This document shows, piece after piece, positions 6,721 to 12,884 of a stretch of DNA of 15,136 bases. The translations under genes were made by a program, and so were the position numbers. The DNA is from Zoogloeaceae bacterium (GTDB lineage Bacteria; Pseudomonadota; Gammaproteobacteria; Burkholderiales; Rhodocyclaceae): positions 1-15,136 of the forward strand of contig JAISSL010000102.1 of NCBI GenBank assembly GCA_031273145.1, written 5' to 3'. The notes under the pieces are model-generated. The model searched no databases. It was given only the letters and a program-made list of their open reading frames with translations, and was not told the origin of the DNA. The first letter of the stretch is position 1. The number at the start of each line of letters is the position of its first letter.

Positions 6721-7531
6721 GCAAAGTATTATCGGCCTTCTGATTGGAGTGGGCGCGATTCTGCTCGGTCACGTCCTGGAAAACGGGCGTATTGACGCAT
6801 TGATGCAGTTGGTGCAGCCTTCCGCGCTGGTCATTGTGCTGGGCGGCACCTTGGGGGCGGTGCTGCTGCAAACGCCGTTCAATTATTTCTGGCGGGGCGT
6901 GGGCATGTTGGCCTGGATTTTCAGGCCGCCGAAGGTGGATTATCCACGGCAGATTGAACGGATTGTTCAGTGGAGTTTTTTTTCCCGCCGGGAAGGTTTG
7001 CTGGCGCTGGAAAATTTTGCCAATAAGACGAATGATCCCCTTGAGCGCAAGGGCTTGCAGCTTTTGGTGGATGGCATTGATGTCGAGCGGCTGCGCGATA
7101 TTCTGGATGCGGGCTTTCGCACTCAGGATATGGAATACAGGCAGGCCGCCCGCATTTGGGAGGCGGCGGGGGGCTATTCCCCGACCATCGGGATTCTGGG
7201 CGCGGTGCTGGGGCTGATTCATGTGATGAACAATCTGGCAGACCCAACCAAGCTCGGCGCGGGAATTGCGGTAGCTTTTGTCGCGACGATTTATGGGGTG
7301 GGGCTTGCCAATCTGGTTTATCTGCCGATTGCCAACAAGCTGAAGGTGCATATCGGGCGTCTCATGCGTTCGCGGGAAGTGCTGATCGAGGGCTTGCTTG
7401 GCATTGCGATGGGCGAGAGTCCGCGCGTCATTGAAGGTCGCCTGGTAGGCTATCTCAATCAGGATGAACAGCCGAAGAACCGGGTGAATATTTCCCGGCT
7501 TGCGAAGATGGAAAAAGGCCATGCGTCGTAG
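6713..7531 (+). CDS. motC: MotC, MotA-family stator subunit
   Basis: This protein (272 aa) is the MotA/TolQ/ExbB-type subunit of a flagellar stator. It begins MDKQSIIGLLIGVGAILLGH and has two N-terminal and two C-terminal membrane segments around a cytoplasmic loop that contacts the rotor. The hallmark PTIGILGAVLGLIHVMNNL precedes the third membrane segment. The LGGTLGAVLLQTP stretch resembles Pseudomonas MotC, hence the name. The start was set at 6713 rather than an in-frame ATG at 6617, because 6713 has a good GGAAGGAG upstream and gives the family N-terminus. It overlaps fliA by 8 bp and motD by 11 bp. No chemotaxis genes separate it from fliA, unlike the Pseudomonas arrangement. Confidence 0.94.
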   Translation: MDKQSIIGLLIGVGAILLGHVLENGRIDALMQLVQPSALVIVLGGTLGAVLLQTPFNYFWRGVGMLAWIFRPPKVDYPRQIERIVQWSFFSRREGLLALENFANKTNDPLERKGLQLLVDGIDVERLRDILDAGFRTQDMEYRQAARIWEAAGGYSPTIGILGAVLGLIHVMNNLADPTKLGAGIAVAFVATIYGVGLANLVYLPIANKLKVHIGRLMRSREVLIEGLLGIAMGESPRVIEGRLVGYLNQDEQPKNRVNISRLAKMEKGHAS

Positions 7532-8327
7532 ATCACCTCGTTATCTGCCGGAAGAAGAGCGCGAAAATCTGGATCGCTGGCTGGTTTCCTACGCGGATTT
7601 CATCACGCTGCTGTTTGCCTTTTTTGTGGTCATGTATGGGTTGTCCACGCTCAATGAGGGGAAATTCCGGGCGCTGTCCGATTCGCTCAATATGGCTTTT
7701 CGCAATATGATTACGGATCAGCAGGCCGTCATTTCAGGGGGGCCGCCGATTGCGCCGCCGGTTGTGGTGCCCACGCCGGTGCCTCCGCAGCCCAAGAAGG
7801 AGGCGGAGGATGCCAAGAGCCAGCGGCGGATCATGATGAGAAGCATGGCGCGTAGCGTGATGAGCGCCTTGGCGCCGCTTGTGCGGGCTGGGCAGGTGCG
7901 GGTTTTGGAGACCAGCCGGGGGGTGACGGTCGAAATCAATGACAGCGTGCTGTTCGCGCCCGGACAGGCGCGCCTGGAAACTTCCTCCGTTTCGGCTCTG
8001 GAGGCGGTTGCGCGGGTGCTGGCGGGCAGTGAATATCCGATTACGATTGAAGGACATACGGACAATATGCCGATTCACACGGCGCAATTTCCTTCCAACT
8101 GGGAGCTTTCTGCCATGCGCGCCACGACGGTGTTGCGGCTTTTTGTGGATGTTGGGGTTGATCCGCAGAAGCTCACGGCCATTGGGTATGGCGAGCAGCG
8201 GCCAGTGGAGGAGAATGACACGGTAGAGGGACGCGCCCGCAATCGCCGGGTTAACATCCTGATAGACGCTGCCGCGCCGGAAGTGTTGAGCGAGGTGCTG
8301 GAAGAACTGACGGCCATACCGAGGTAA
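7521..8327 (+). CDS. motD: MotD, MotB-family stator subunit with OmpA-like domain
   Basis: MotD (268 aa) pairs with MotC; it anchors the stator to peptidoglycan and carries the proton pathway. The single membrane segment is LVSYADFITLLFAFFVVMYG (21-40), with the conserved ion-binding Asp at D26. A Pro-rich stretch (PPIAPPVVVPTPVPPQP) follows. The OmpA-like peptidoglycan-binding domain spans about 140-255, with IEGHTDNMPI, NWELSAMRA and GRARNRRVNI. The ATG at 7521 is preferred; an in-frame TTG at 7500 would add seven residues, which cannot be excluded. It is the last flagellar gene of the operon, and the next gene lies only 17 bp downstream on the same strand. Confidence 0.95.
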   Translation: MRRRSPRYLPEEERENLDRWLVSYADFITLLFAFFVVMYGLSTLNEGKFRALSDSLNMAFRNMITDQQAVISGGPPIAPPVVVPTPVPPQPKKEAEDAKSQRRIMMRSMARSVMSALAPLVRAGQVRVLETSRGVTVEINDSVLFAPGQARLETSSVSALEAVARVLAGSEYPITIEGHTDNMPIHTAQFPSNWELSAMRATTVLRLFVDVGVDPQKLTAIGYGEQRPVEENDTVEGRARNRRVNILIDAAAPEVLSEVLEELTAIPR

Positions 8328-8344
8328 GACGGGAAGGACGCGCA

Positions 8345-8902
8345 ATGCAGAAAACATGGTTTATCGCCGATCCCCATTTCGGTCACGCGAACATCATCAA
8401 GTACGAAAAGCGCCCGTTTGCGTCTTCGGAAGAGATGGACGCAACCTTGACCGGGAACTGGAACGCCTGTGTCCATAAGATGGATCGGATTTTCGTCTTG
8501 GGGGATTTTGCCTTTTTGCCTTCGGCGAAAACGATAAAAACCGTGCAGAGCCTTAAAGGCTACAAGATTCTGGTGTTGGGCAATCATGACCGGCATCGGT
8601 CGGTAAATTGGTGGCAGAAAGCGGGCTTTGAGGAAGTTTCCGCCTATCCCATCATCGTGGATGATTTTTTCATGCTGTCGCACGAGCCGATGTACCTCAA
8701 CGCAAACATGCCCTATGCGAACATTTTTGGGCATGTGCATGGCAATCCGATGTATACCGATTGTTCGGCTCAATCCTTTTGTGTTTCGGTGGAACGGATT
8801 GGTTACGCGCCGATTGAATTTGAAACCATCAAGCGCCGGCTACAGGAAGCCCGTTCTGTGAAGGCAAGGGATGCCAACGCTGCCCCCGCAGAGGTTGCGT
8901 GA
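8345..8902 (+). CDS. Small calcineurin-like metallophosphoesterase
   Basis: This 185-aa protein has the full metallophosphoesterase motif set: DPHFGH (D9, H11), GD (53-54), GNHD (79-82), SHEP (H113) and GHVHG (H130, H132). These bind a two-metal centre that hydrolyses phosphomono- or diesters. It resembles the small phage- and mobile-element-associated phosphoesterases; the substrate is unknown. GGAAGG lies about nine bases before the ATG. It follows motD by 17 bp and precedes the nucleotidyltransferase by 37 bp on the same strand, so it may be co-transcribed with the flagellar operon. It has no evident flagellar role. The family call is firm; the role is open. Confidence 0.93.
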   Translation: MQKTWFIADPHFGHANIIKYEKRPFASSEEMDATLTGNWNACVHKMDRIFVLGDFAFLPSAKTIKTVQSLKGYKILVLGNHDRHRSVNWWQKAGFEEVSAYPIIVDDFFMLSHEPMYLNANMPYANIFGHVHGNPMYTDCSAQSFCVSVERIGYAPIEFETIKRRLQEARSVKARDANAAPAEVA

Positions 8903-8925
8903 GCGCATAACATGGTTTTTTGTGG

Positions 8926-8942
8926 CAGGAGATAATCCCATG
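8926..8942 (+). promoter_or_regulatory. Shine-Dalgarno choosing the nucleotidyltransferase start
   Basis: CAGGAG at 8926-8931 sits eight bases before the ATG at 8940. It favours this start over an in-frame ATG at 8871, which lies inside the upstream gene and would add 23 residues unlike the family. Confidence 0.75.
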
Positions 8943-9692
8943 CAAGCAGTCATTCAAAAGCATCTGGCAGAGCTGGAAGCGAAGGAAAATATCAGGATTC
9001 TTTTTGCCATAGAATCGGGAAGCCGGGCATGGGGTTTTGCTTCTCCCGACAGCGATTATGATGTCAGGTTTATTTATGTGCGTCCTGTTACGGAGTACCT
9101 TAAACTTGAGAAGCGGCGCGATGTCATCGAGTATATGCTGACAGGCGAACTGGACATCAACGGCTGGGATTTGGATAAGGCGCTCAAGCTGATGCGCTTA
9201 TCGAATCCTACGTTTTTTGAATGGTGCAATTCCCCTATCGTTTATCAACAGACGGATTTCCTGCAAAAGCTGAACAGGATCAAGGACAAATACTTTTATG
9301 GTAAGGCAGGGTTGCACCATTATCTGAACATGGCTGGCAGGAACTACCGGGAATACCTGAAGGGCGATGAAGTCAGGCTCAAGAAATATTTTTACGTTCT
9401 GCGCCCGTTGCTTGCCTGTGCATGGATACTGAAGGAGGGCGCTCCGCCGCCGATGTTGTTCAAGGAACTTCTGGCGGATTTGCCGCACAATTTGCGCGTT
9501 ATCGTGGACGGGCTGCTGGATATGAAGATGAACAACCCGGAAATAGCGCAGGGGAAAAAGATGGTTGAACTGAACGACTGGATAGAAGCGGAGATTAAAA
9601 CGATCGAGGCGCAACTCGCAAAACTGCCCGCCGAGAAAAAACCGGACTGGCAGGAACTGGATGAATTGTTTTTGGCAGAGGTTATGGCATGA
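8940..9692 (+). CDS. RlaP/YcgL-type nucleotidyltransferase
   Basis: This 250-aa protein is a DNA-polymerase-beta-fold nucleotidyltransferase. The active-site pattern ESGSRAWGFASPDSDYDVRF holds the GS motif (27-28) and the metal-binding DxD (D39, D41); the third acidic residue may be D72 in GELDINGWDL. The layout matches the family known as YcgL or RlaP, which comparative genomics has linked to RNA repair systems. The C-terminal half is helical with no membrane segments. The neighbouring metallophosphoesterase could supply an end-processing step, but that is inference. It is A+T-richer than the flagellar genes upstream. It ends convergent to the minus-strand genes. Confidence 0.85.
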   Translation: MQAVIQKHLAELEAKENIRILFAIESGSRAWGFASPDSDYDVRFIYVRPVTEYLKLEKRRDVIEYMLTGELDINGWDLDKALKLMRLSNPTFFEWCNSPIVYQQTDFLQKLNRIKDKYFYGKAGLHHYLNMAGRNYREYLKGDEVRLKKYFYVLRPLLACAWILKEGAPPPMLFKELLADLPHNLRVIVDGLLDMKMNNPEIAQGKKMVELNDWIEAEIKTIEAQLAKLPAEKKPDWQELDELFLAEVMA

Positions 9693-9726
9693 GCTTATTC
9701 ATCGTGCGGATTTTTTGACGCTGGAC

Positions 9727-9753
9727 ATTATTTCAGGCGGCGACCGCGACCGG
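9727..9753. repeat. 27-bp direct repeat, outer copy
   Basis: This 27-bp stretch is identical to 11595-11621 in the same orientation. Similarity continues weakly for about 27 more bases (near 17 matches by eye). The two copies lie 1868 bp apart and bracket the isochorismatase and membrane-protein pair. Confidence 0.9.
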
Positions 9754-9783
9754 CGCATTTACCCGATAGCGCCGATACAGCAT
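9733..9783 (-). pseudogene. Orphan 3'-end copy of the 80-aa ORF
   Basis: On the minus strand this 51-bp segment reads MLYRRYRVNAPVAVAA and a stop. It parallels the last residues of the ORF at 11601-11843 (WYERHRVDQPVAVAA). Nothing upstream extends it, since it begins just after the stop of the 430-aa gene in another frame. It looks like a duplicated gene end, not an expressed gene. Confidence 0.65.
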
Positions 9784-9787
9784 GGCA

Positions 9788-11080
9788 TTACTTGTCCTTC
9801 AGTATGAGCAGTACAGCGCCTACGATGGCGACCGCCAATAGTCCGAGGGTTGTCCCAAGCGAGCCTAAAGATTCACTCAGGGCTTCATGAACGATAGGCG
9901 CAATCTGAATGTAGGCAATGATGAAGAGAAGAATTTCACTGGTTTGGCTGAATTTCTTCTGCTTGATCTGATTTTCAAATGCGGCAGTCTCAATGAGGCA
10001 GTCTATCTTGCGCTGGACTCTGTTGAGATTCGTAAGGATACCGCTGGTTTCCAGCAGTCCCTCCTGAATTTGCAAAATCCGGGATGGAAGCGAAGAATCC
10101 TCGAACTGATGCAGACGATCCTCATAGTTTTCAAGCTCGTATTTCAGCTTTCGCAGCTTGACTGCATCTATCTTCCAGGATTTCTCGCCGTTTTTAGACT
10201 GAAGCATTTTTTCGATGCAGTAAATGTAATACCAGTTCTTTTGCAGCTCAATTTCTAGGGCGGTGTATTCCTCAATATCGTATTCGCCGATATTGCCCAC
10301 AACCAGCACCGCCGACCAACTGATGAATGTGGACAAATGCCGCCGCACGTCATAGTCCCTGTGCTCCGTCAGTTCCAAGGATTCAATGATTTTGCGCTGT
10401 GTTTGCCGATTCTCTCCCGCCGAATGTGCGAAGTAGGCCGAATCCTCCAGAAACAGGATTTCCGGGTCTAATAGACAGGTGATGTTGTTTTTCAGCCACT
10501 GCGGAATATGCGCCCAATCAAAAATCTGCTCATGCGGGCTTGAAAACAGCGAAAGGGTCATGACGTAAGACATGCCTCTGTTCTCGAATGAGTTCAGCCC
10601 GGATGTCCGCAGCGATTTTTCTCCGCTGTGTACGATTTTACGAAGCCCTTCAATCGTACTATGGATGTGTTCGGACTTGATGTGCTGCCAGTCGAAAATT
10701 TCCTTGTGAGATTTCTTGCGGTTCGCGCAATATTCGATGGCGAAAAACGCTTTGTCATCAAGGATGGTTTGGCATTCGTCTTGGAATGTACAGACACAGA
10801 TGCCGTTCGTAAAAACAAAGTAGCAAATTCTGTCCTGCTCAGAGATGGTGGAGAACGACACGCACAAATCCGAAAGAATGGAGTTGAAGCGCCCCGAAAG
10901 TTCCAGTGGACGGACCCCGTTGTTTTTATCGTTGATAAATTCACCGAGTTTGCTTGTTTTCTGCGTTGAAATGGGGCAGCCAAGGTCAAAAGGAATAATG
11001 CGCACAGGCATGGCTTTAAGCTGCGGAATATCGCTTGCCGCAGCTTTTGCCGTTTTTTCCTTTGTGTGTCCTTCGTTCAT
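9788..11080 (-). CDS. Unknown 430-aa protein with C-terminal membrane hairpin
   Basis: This is an unrecognised protein. The ATG at 11080 overlaps the upstream isochorismatase stop as ATGA; a longer frame reaches 11125 but would run into that gene. The N-terminal two thirds are soluble (residues about 1-240), with FVFTNGICVCTF near 85. Then come long, probably coiled, charged helices (about 265-370), and two hydrophobic segments at about 383-401 and 410-427, ending in KDK. A soluble sensor domain, helical stalk and terminal membrane hairpin recall CorA-type or RMND1/DUF155-type layouts, but no signature of either was found (no GxN motif). Base composition is A+T-rich compared with the flagellar genes. 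It lies inside the repeat-bracketed cassette; function unknown. Confidence 0.8.
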   Translation of the reverse strand: MNEGHTKEKTAKAAASDIPQLKAMPVRIIPFDLGCPISTQKTSKLGEFINDKNNGVRPLELSGRFNSILSDLCVSFSTISEQDRICYFVFTNGICVCTFQDECQTILDDKAFFAIEYCANRKKSHKEIFDWQHIKSEHIHSTIEGLRKIVHSGEKSLRTSGLNSFENRGMSYVMTLSLFSSPHEQIFDWAHIPQWLKNNITCLLDPEILFLEDSAYFAHSAGENRQTQRKIIESLELTEHRDYDVRRHLSTFISWSAVLVVGNIGEYDIEEYTALEIELQKNWYYIYCIEKMLQSKNGEKSWKIDAVKLRKLKYELENYEDRLHQFEDSSLPSRILQIQEGLLETSGILTNLNRVQRKIDCLIETAAFENQIKQKKFSQTSEILLFIIAYIQIAPIVHEALSESLGSLGTTLGLLAVAIVGAVLLILKDK

Positions 11081-11580
11081 TTGATTTCGCCTTGAATGAT
11101 GGAGTCGCTGCCAATCATCCTGCACAGGGCAAGGATACCGGCGTCGTGACTTTGCTGACCGCCGTTGGATGCGGAGTAGTGCGCCAGAACATAGGGTCTG
11201 ATGCCGTGTTCAAACAGTCCGACCGCCGTCGTAAGAACACAGCAATCGGTATCAATTCCGGCAACATAGACCTCTTCGATACCGTTCTTGCGGATAAAGC
11301 CGAGCAGTTCATCGTTAACTGCGGTATACACGTTCTTCTTGATAATAAGGTCGGCATTTGCGGCGACGGCGCTATAGAGGTCAATCTCCGGCGAAGCCAT
11401 GAGCCGATACCAGTGCATAAAGCACTGAAAGGGACTTTTTTCAAGATTGATGAACTGGGTAGCCACCATGAAGTCGTATTTCTTTTGGCTTATCAGCTTT
11501 TCAACTTCGGGCAGAATGTGGGACGTATTATCTGAAATGAATCCGTTTTGGATGTCAACCAACAACAGGCAGGTTTTCAT
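11077..11580 (-). CDS. Isochorismatase-family cysteine hydrolase
   Basis: This 167-aa protein belongs to the isochorismatase-like hydrolases, which include nicotinamidases and related amidases. The catalytic triad is visible: D9 in LLLVDIQNGF, K82 in IIKKNVYTAV and C114 in GIDTDCCVLTTA. The substrate cannot be deduced. AAAGGA (11586-11591, minus strand) sits five bases before the ATG. The stop overlaps the 430-aa membrane-protein start as ATGA, so the two are made together. With nicotinamidase-like activity the pair could touch NAD metabolism, but this is only one option. The gene lies within the cassette bracketed by the 27-bp repeats. Confidence 0.92.
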   Translation of the reverse strand: MKTCLLLVDIQNGFISDNTSHILPEVEKLISQKKYDFMVATQFINLEKSPFQCFMHWYRLMASPEIDLYSAVAANADLIIKKNVYTAVNDELLGFIRKNGIEEVYVAGIDTDCCVLTTAVGLFEHGIRPYVLAHYSASNGGQQSHDAGILALCRMIGSDSIIQGEIK

Positions 11581-11594
11581 GGGAGTCCTTTCTT

Positions 11595-11621
11595 ATTATT
11601 TCAGGCGGCGACCGCGACCGG
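11595..11621. repeat. 27-bp direct repeat, inner copy at the end of the 80-aa ORF
   Basis: This is identical to 9727-9753. It covers the stop codon and last codons (PVAVAA) of the minus-strand 80-aa ORF, as expected if a segment had been inserted at, or duplicated from, the 3' end of that gene. Confidence 0.9.
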
Positions 11622-11843
11622 CTGGTCTACCCGATGGCGCTCATACCATAGCGCCATTTCGCGGCGGGTGAATTCTTCGTTGCTGATGGGTTCGCGGGCG
11701 CGTTTCAGCATGGCTTCAAATACCTCTGCGCCCATATCCATATTCTCAATCAGATTATTGGCATGAGACTCGCGGATAGCCTGCACGCGAGCCTCTATCA
11801 AGGCTTGCATGACGGTATCCTGCGTGATGTTTTTCCGGTTCAT
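11601..11843 (-). CDS. Small helical hypothetical protein (80 aa)
   Basis: This ORF was not recognised. The start at 11843 is preferred because AAGGAA (11850-11855, minus strand) lies six bases before it; an in-frame ATG at 11894 would add 17 residues but has no Shine-Dalgarno. The protein is predicted to be helical and highly charged (MQALIEARVQAIRESHANN, then ISNEEFTRREMALWYERHR) and ends in PVAVAA. The second half loosely recalls VbhA-type antitoxin helices, but no Fic toxin gene is nearby. Its last codons are duplicated at 9733-9783. It follows the cupin gene on the same strand with a short gap. Confidence 0.6.
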   Translation of the reverse strand: MNRKNITQDTVMQALIEARVQAIRESHANNLIENMDMGAEVFEAMLKRAREPISNEEFTRREMALWYERHRVDQPVAVAA

Positions 11844-11899
11844 CTGCTTTTCCTTCAAGCTTTCGTTTGGGTCAGCGTTTCTTGCAACTTTCATTGATT

Positions 11900-12283
11900 T
11901 TACACTTTGATGAACAGCGTTACCAGTGCTTCATCCCCGATTTGGCGGCTGCGATGCCCGTGTTTTTCCGGGTCGAAAGTGGTGTCGGGGGGCAGGGTAT
12001 CGTTGGAAAAGAAAAAATCGCCTGCCGAAAAGAGGCGCGAACTGCCATCCCGTAGCCCAATTTCCATCTTTCCCGCCAGGATGAACGTCCATTGCGGCGC
12101 GGTGGTGCAGTGCCATTCGCTTTTAAAACCCGGCGGACTTTGCCGCCATTGCAGGGAATGCGCCGGATGTGGTTCGGATAGTCTGACTGCTTCTGTGCCT
12201 TCCGGCAGCGCAATGGCCTCTTCGCGGAAGCGGGCATAGCCCTGTTCGTCGGTATAGAGGACGGTCTTAACGAGGCTGGGCAT
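11900..12283 (-). CDS. Single-domain cupin protein
   Basis: This 127-aa protein has a cupin beta-barrel pattern: GFKSEWHCTTAPQWTFILAG in the first motif region and SAGDFFFSNDTLP in the second. A C-terminal FDPEKHGHRSRQ adds possible metal-binding histidines. Cupins range from isomerases to dioxygenases and sensors, so no reaction is assigned. The start overlaps the ccmG end by 17 bp, with GAAGGGG upstream, so it is very likely translated with the cytochrome maturation genes. A direct role in that pathway is not established. Confidence 0.8.
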   Translation of the reverse strand: MPSLVKTVLYTDEQGYARFREEAIALPEGTEAVRLSEPHPAHSLQWRQSPPGFKSEWHCTTAPQWTFILAGKMEIGLRDGSSRLFSAGDFFFSNDTLPPDTTFDPEKHGHRSRQIGDEALVTLFIKV

Positions 12284-12884
12284 ACTGCGCCCCTTCCGCT
12301 TCCAGCTTGCGTACCAGCGGCAGGATTTTTTCCTTCAGGGCTTCCTGGGTCAAAGGGCCGATGTGCTTGTAGCGGATAACGCCCTGCCGGTCAATCAGGA
12401 AACTTTCCGGCACGCCATAGACGCCGTAGTCAATGCCCGTCTGCCCGCTCAAATCGAGCACGGAAAGCAGGTAAGGGTCACCGTGCGCGTCAAGCCAGCC
12501 TTGGGCGCGTTCAATCGCCATCGCCATTTCGGCATCGGGCGTGAGTTTATCCGTATCCAGGCTCGCGTCGCCGCGCACTTCCTTGTAATTCAGACCCACG
12601 ACCGGCAGCAGCCTTTGCCGGGCAAGCGCCACCAGCAACGGATGTTCGACGCGGCAGGAGACGCACCAGCTTGCCCAGACGTTCAAAAGCCAGACCTGCC
12701 CCTGCATGGCTTGGGGAGAAAACGTCTGATTCGCCGCGTCATCCAGCCGGGGCAGGGAAAAATCCGGGGCGCTTTTGTCAATCAGCGGCGAAGGAATTTC
12801 ACGCGGATTCAGGGTCAAACCGACGGCCAGCAGAGCCACCAGCAGGGCGAAGGCGACAAAAAGCCAGAGAAAGCGGTTGTTCAT
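12267..12884 (-). CDS. ccmG: CcmG (DsbE), thiol-disulfide oxidoreductase for cytochrome c maturation
   Basis: CcmG (205 aa) is a membrane-anchored periplasmic thioredoxin-like protein that keeps apocytochrome cysteines reduced for haem attachment. The N-terminal anchor is about residues 4-24. The active site is WCVSC with cysteines C74 and C77, and the cis-Pro motif is GVPES (P159). A longer in-frame extension to 13022 exists but overlaps ccmF, while the ATG at 12884 gives the ATGA overlap with the ccmF stop and the normal N-terminal anchor. Length and order (ccmF then ccmG) fit the System I operon. The gene is followed by an overlapping cupin gene. Confidence 0.95.
   Translation of the reverse strand: MNNRFLWLFVAFALLVALLAVGLTLNPREIPSPLIDKSAPDFSLPRLDDAANQTFSPQAMQGQVWLLNVWASWCVSCRVEHPLLVALARQRLLPVVGLNYKEVRGDASLDTDKLTPDAEMAMAIERAQGWLDAHGDPYLLSVLDLSGQTGIDYGVYGVPESFLIDRQGVIRYKHIGPLTQEALKEKILPLVRKLEAEGAQYAQPR

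Larger units (their letters stand above)
9693..9787. other. Convergent intergenic gap, no clear terminator
   Basis: This 95-bp gap separates convergent genes. It holds a 6-bp inverted repeat (CGGCGC 9751-9756, GCGCCG 9769-9774) with a 12-base loop and no T-run, so it is not a convincing factor-independent terminator. It also carries the short gene-tail copy at 9733-9783 and one of the two 27-bp repeats. Confidence 0.5.

Noticed and set aside
9751..9774. Inverted repeat as a terminator between convergent genes
   Set aside because: The arms are only 6 bp, the loop is 12 bases and no T-run follows on either strand; the sequence is also part of the duplicated gene tail.
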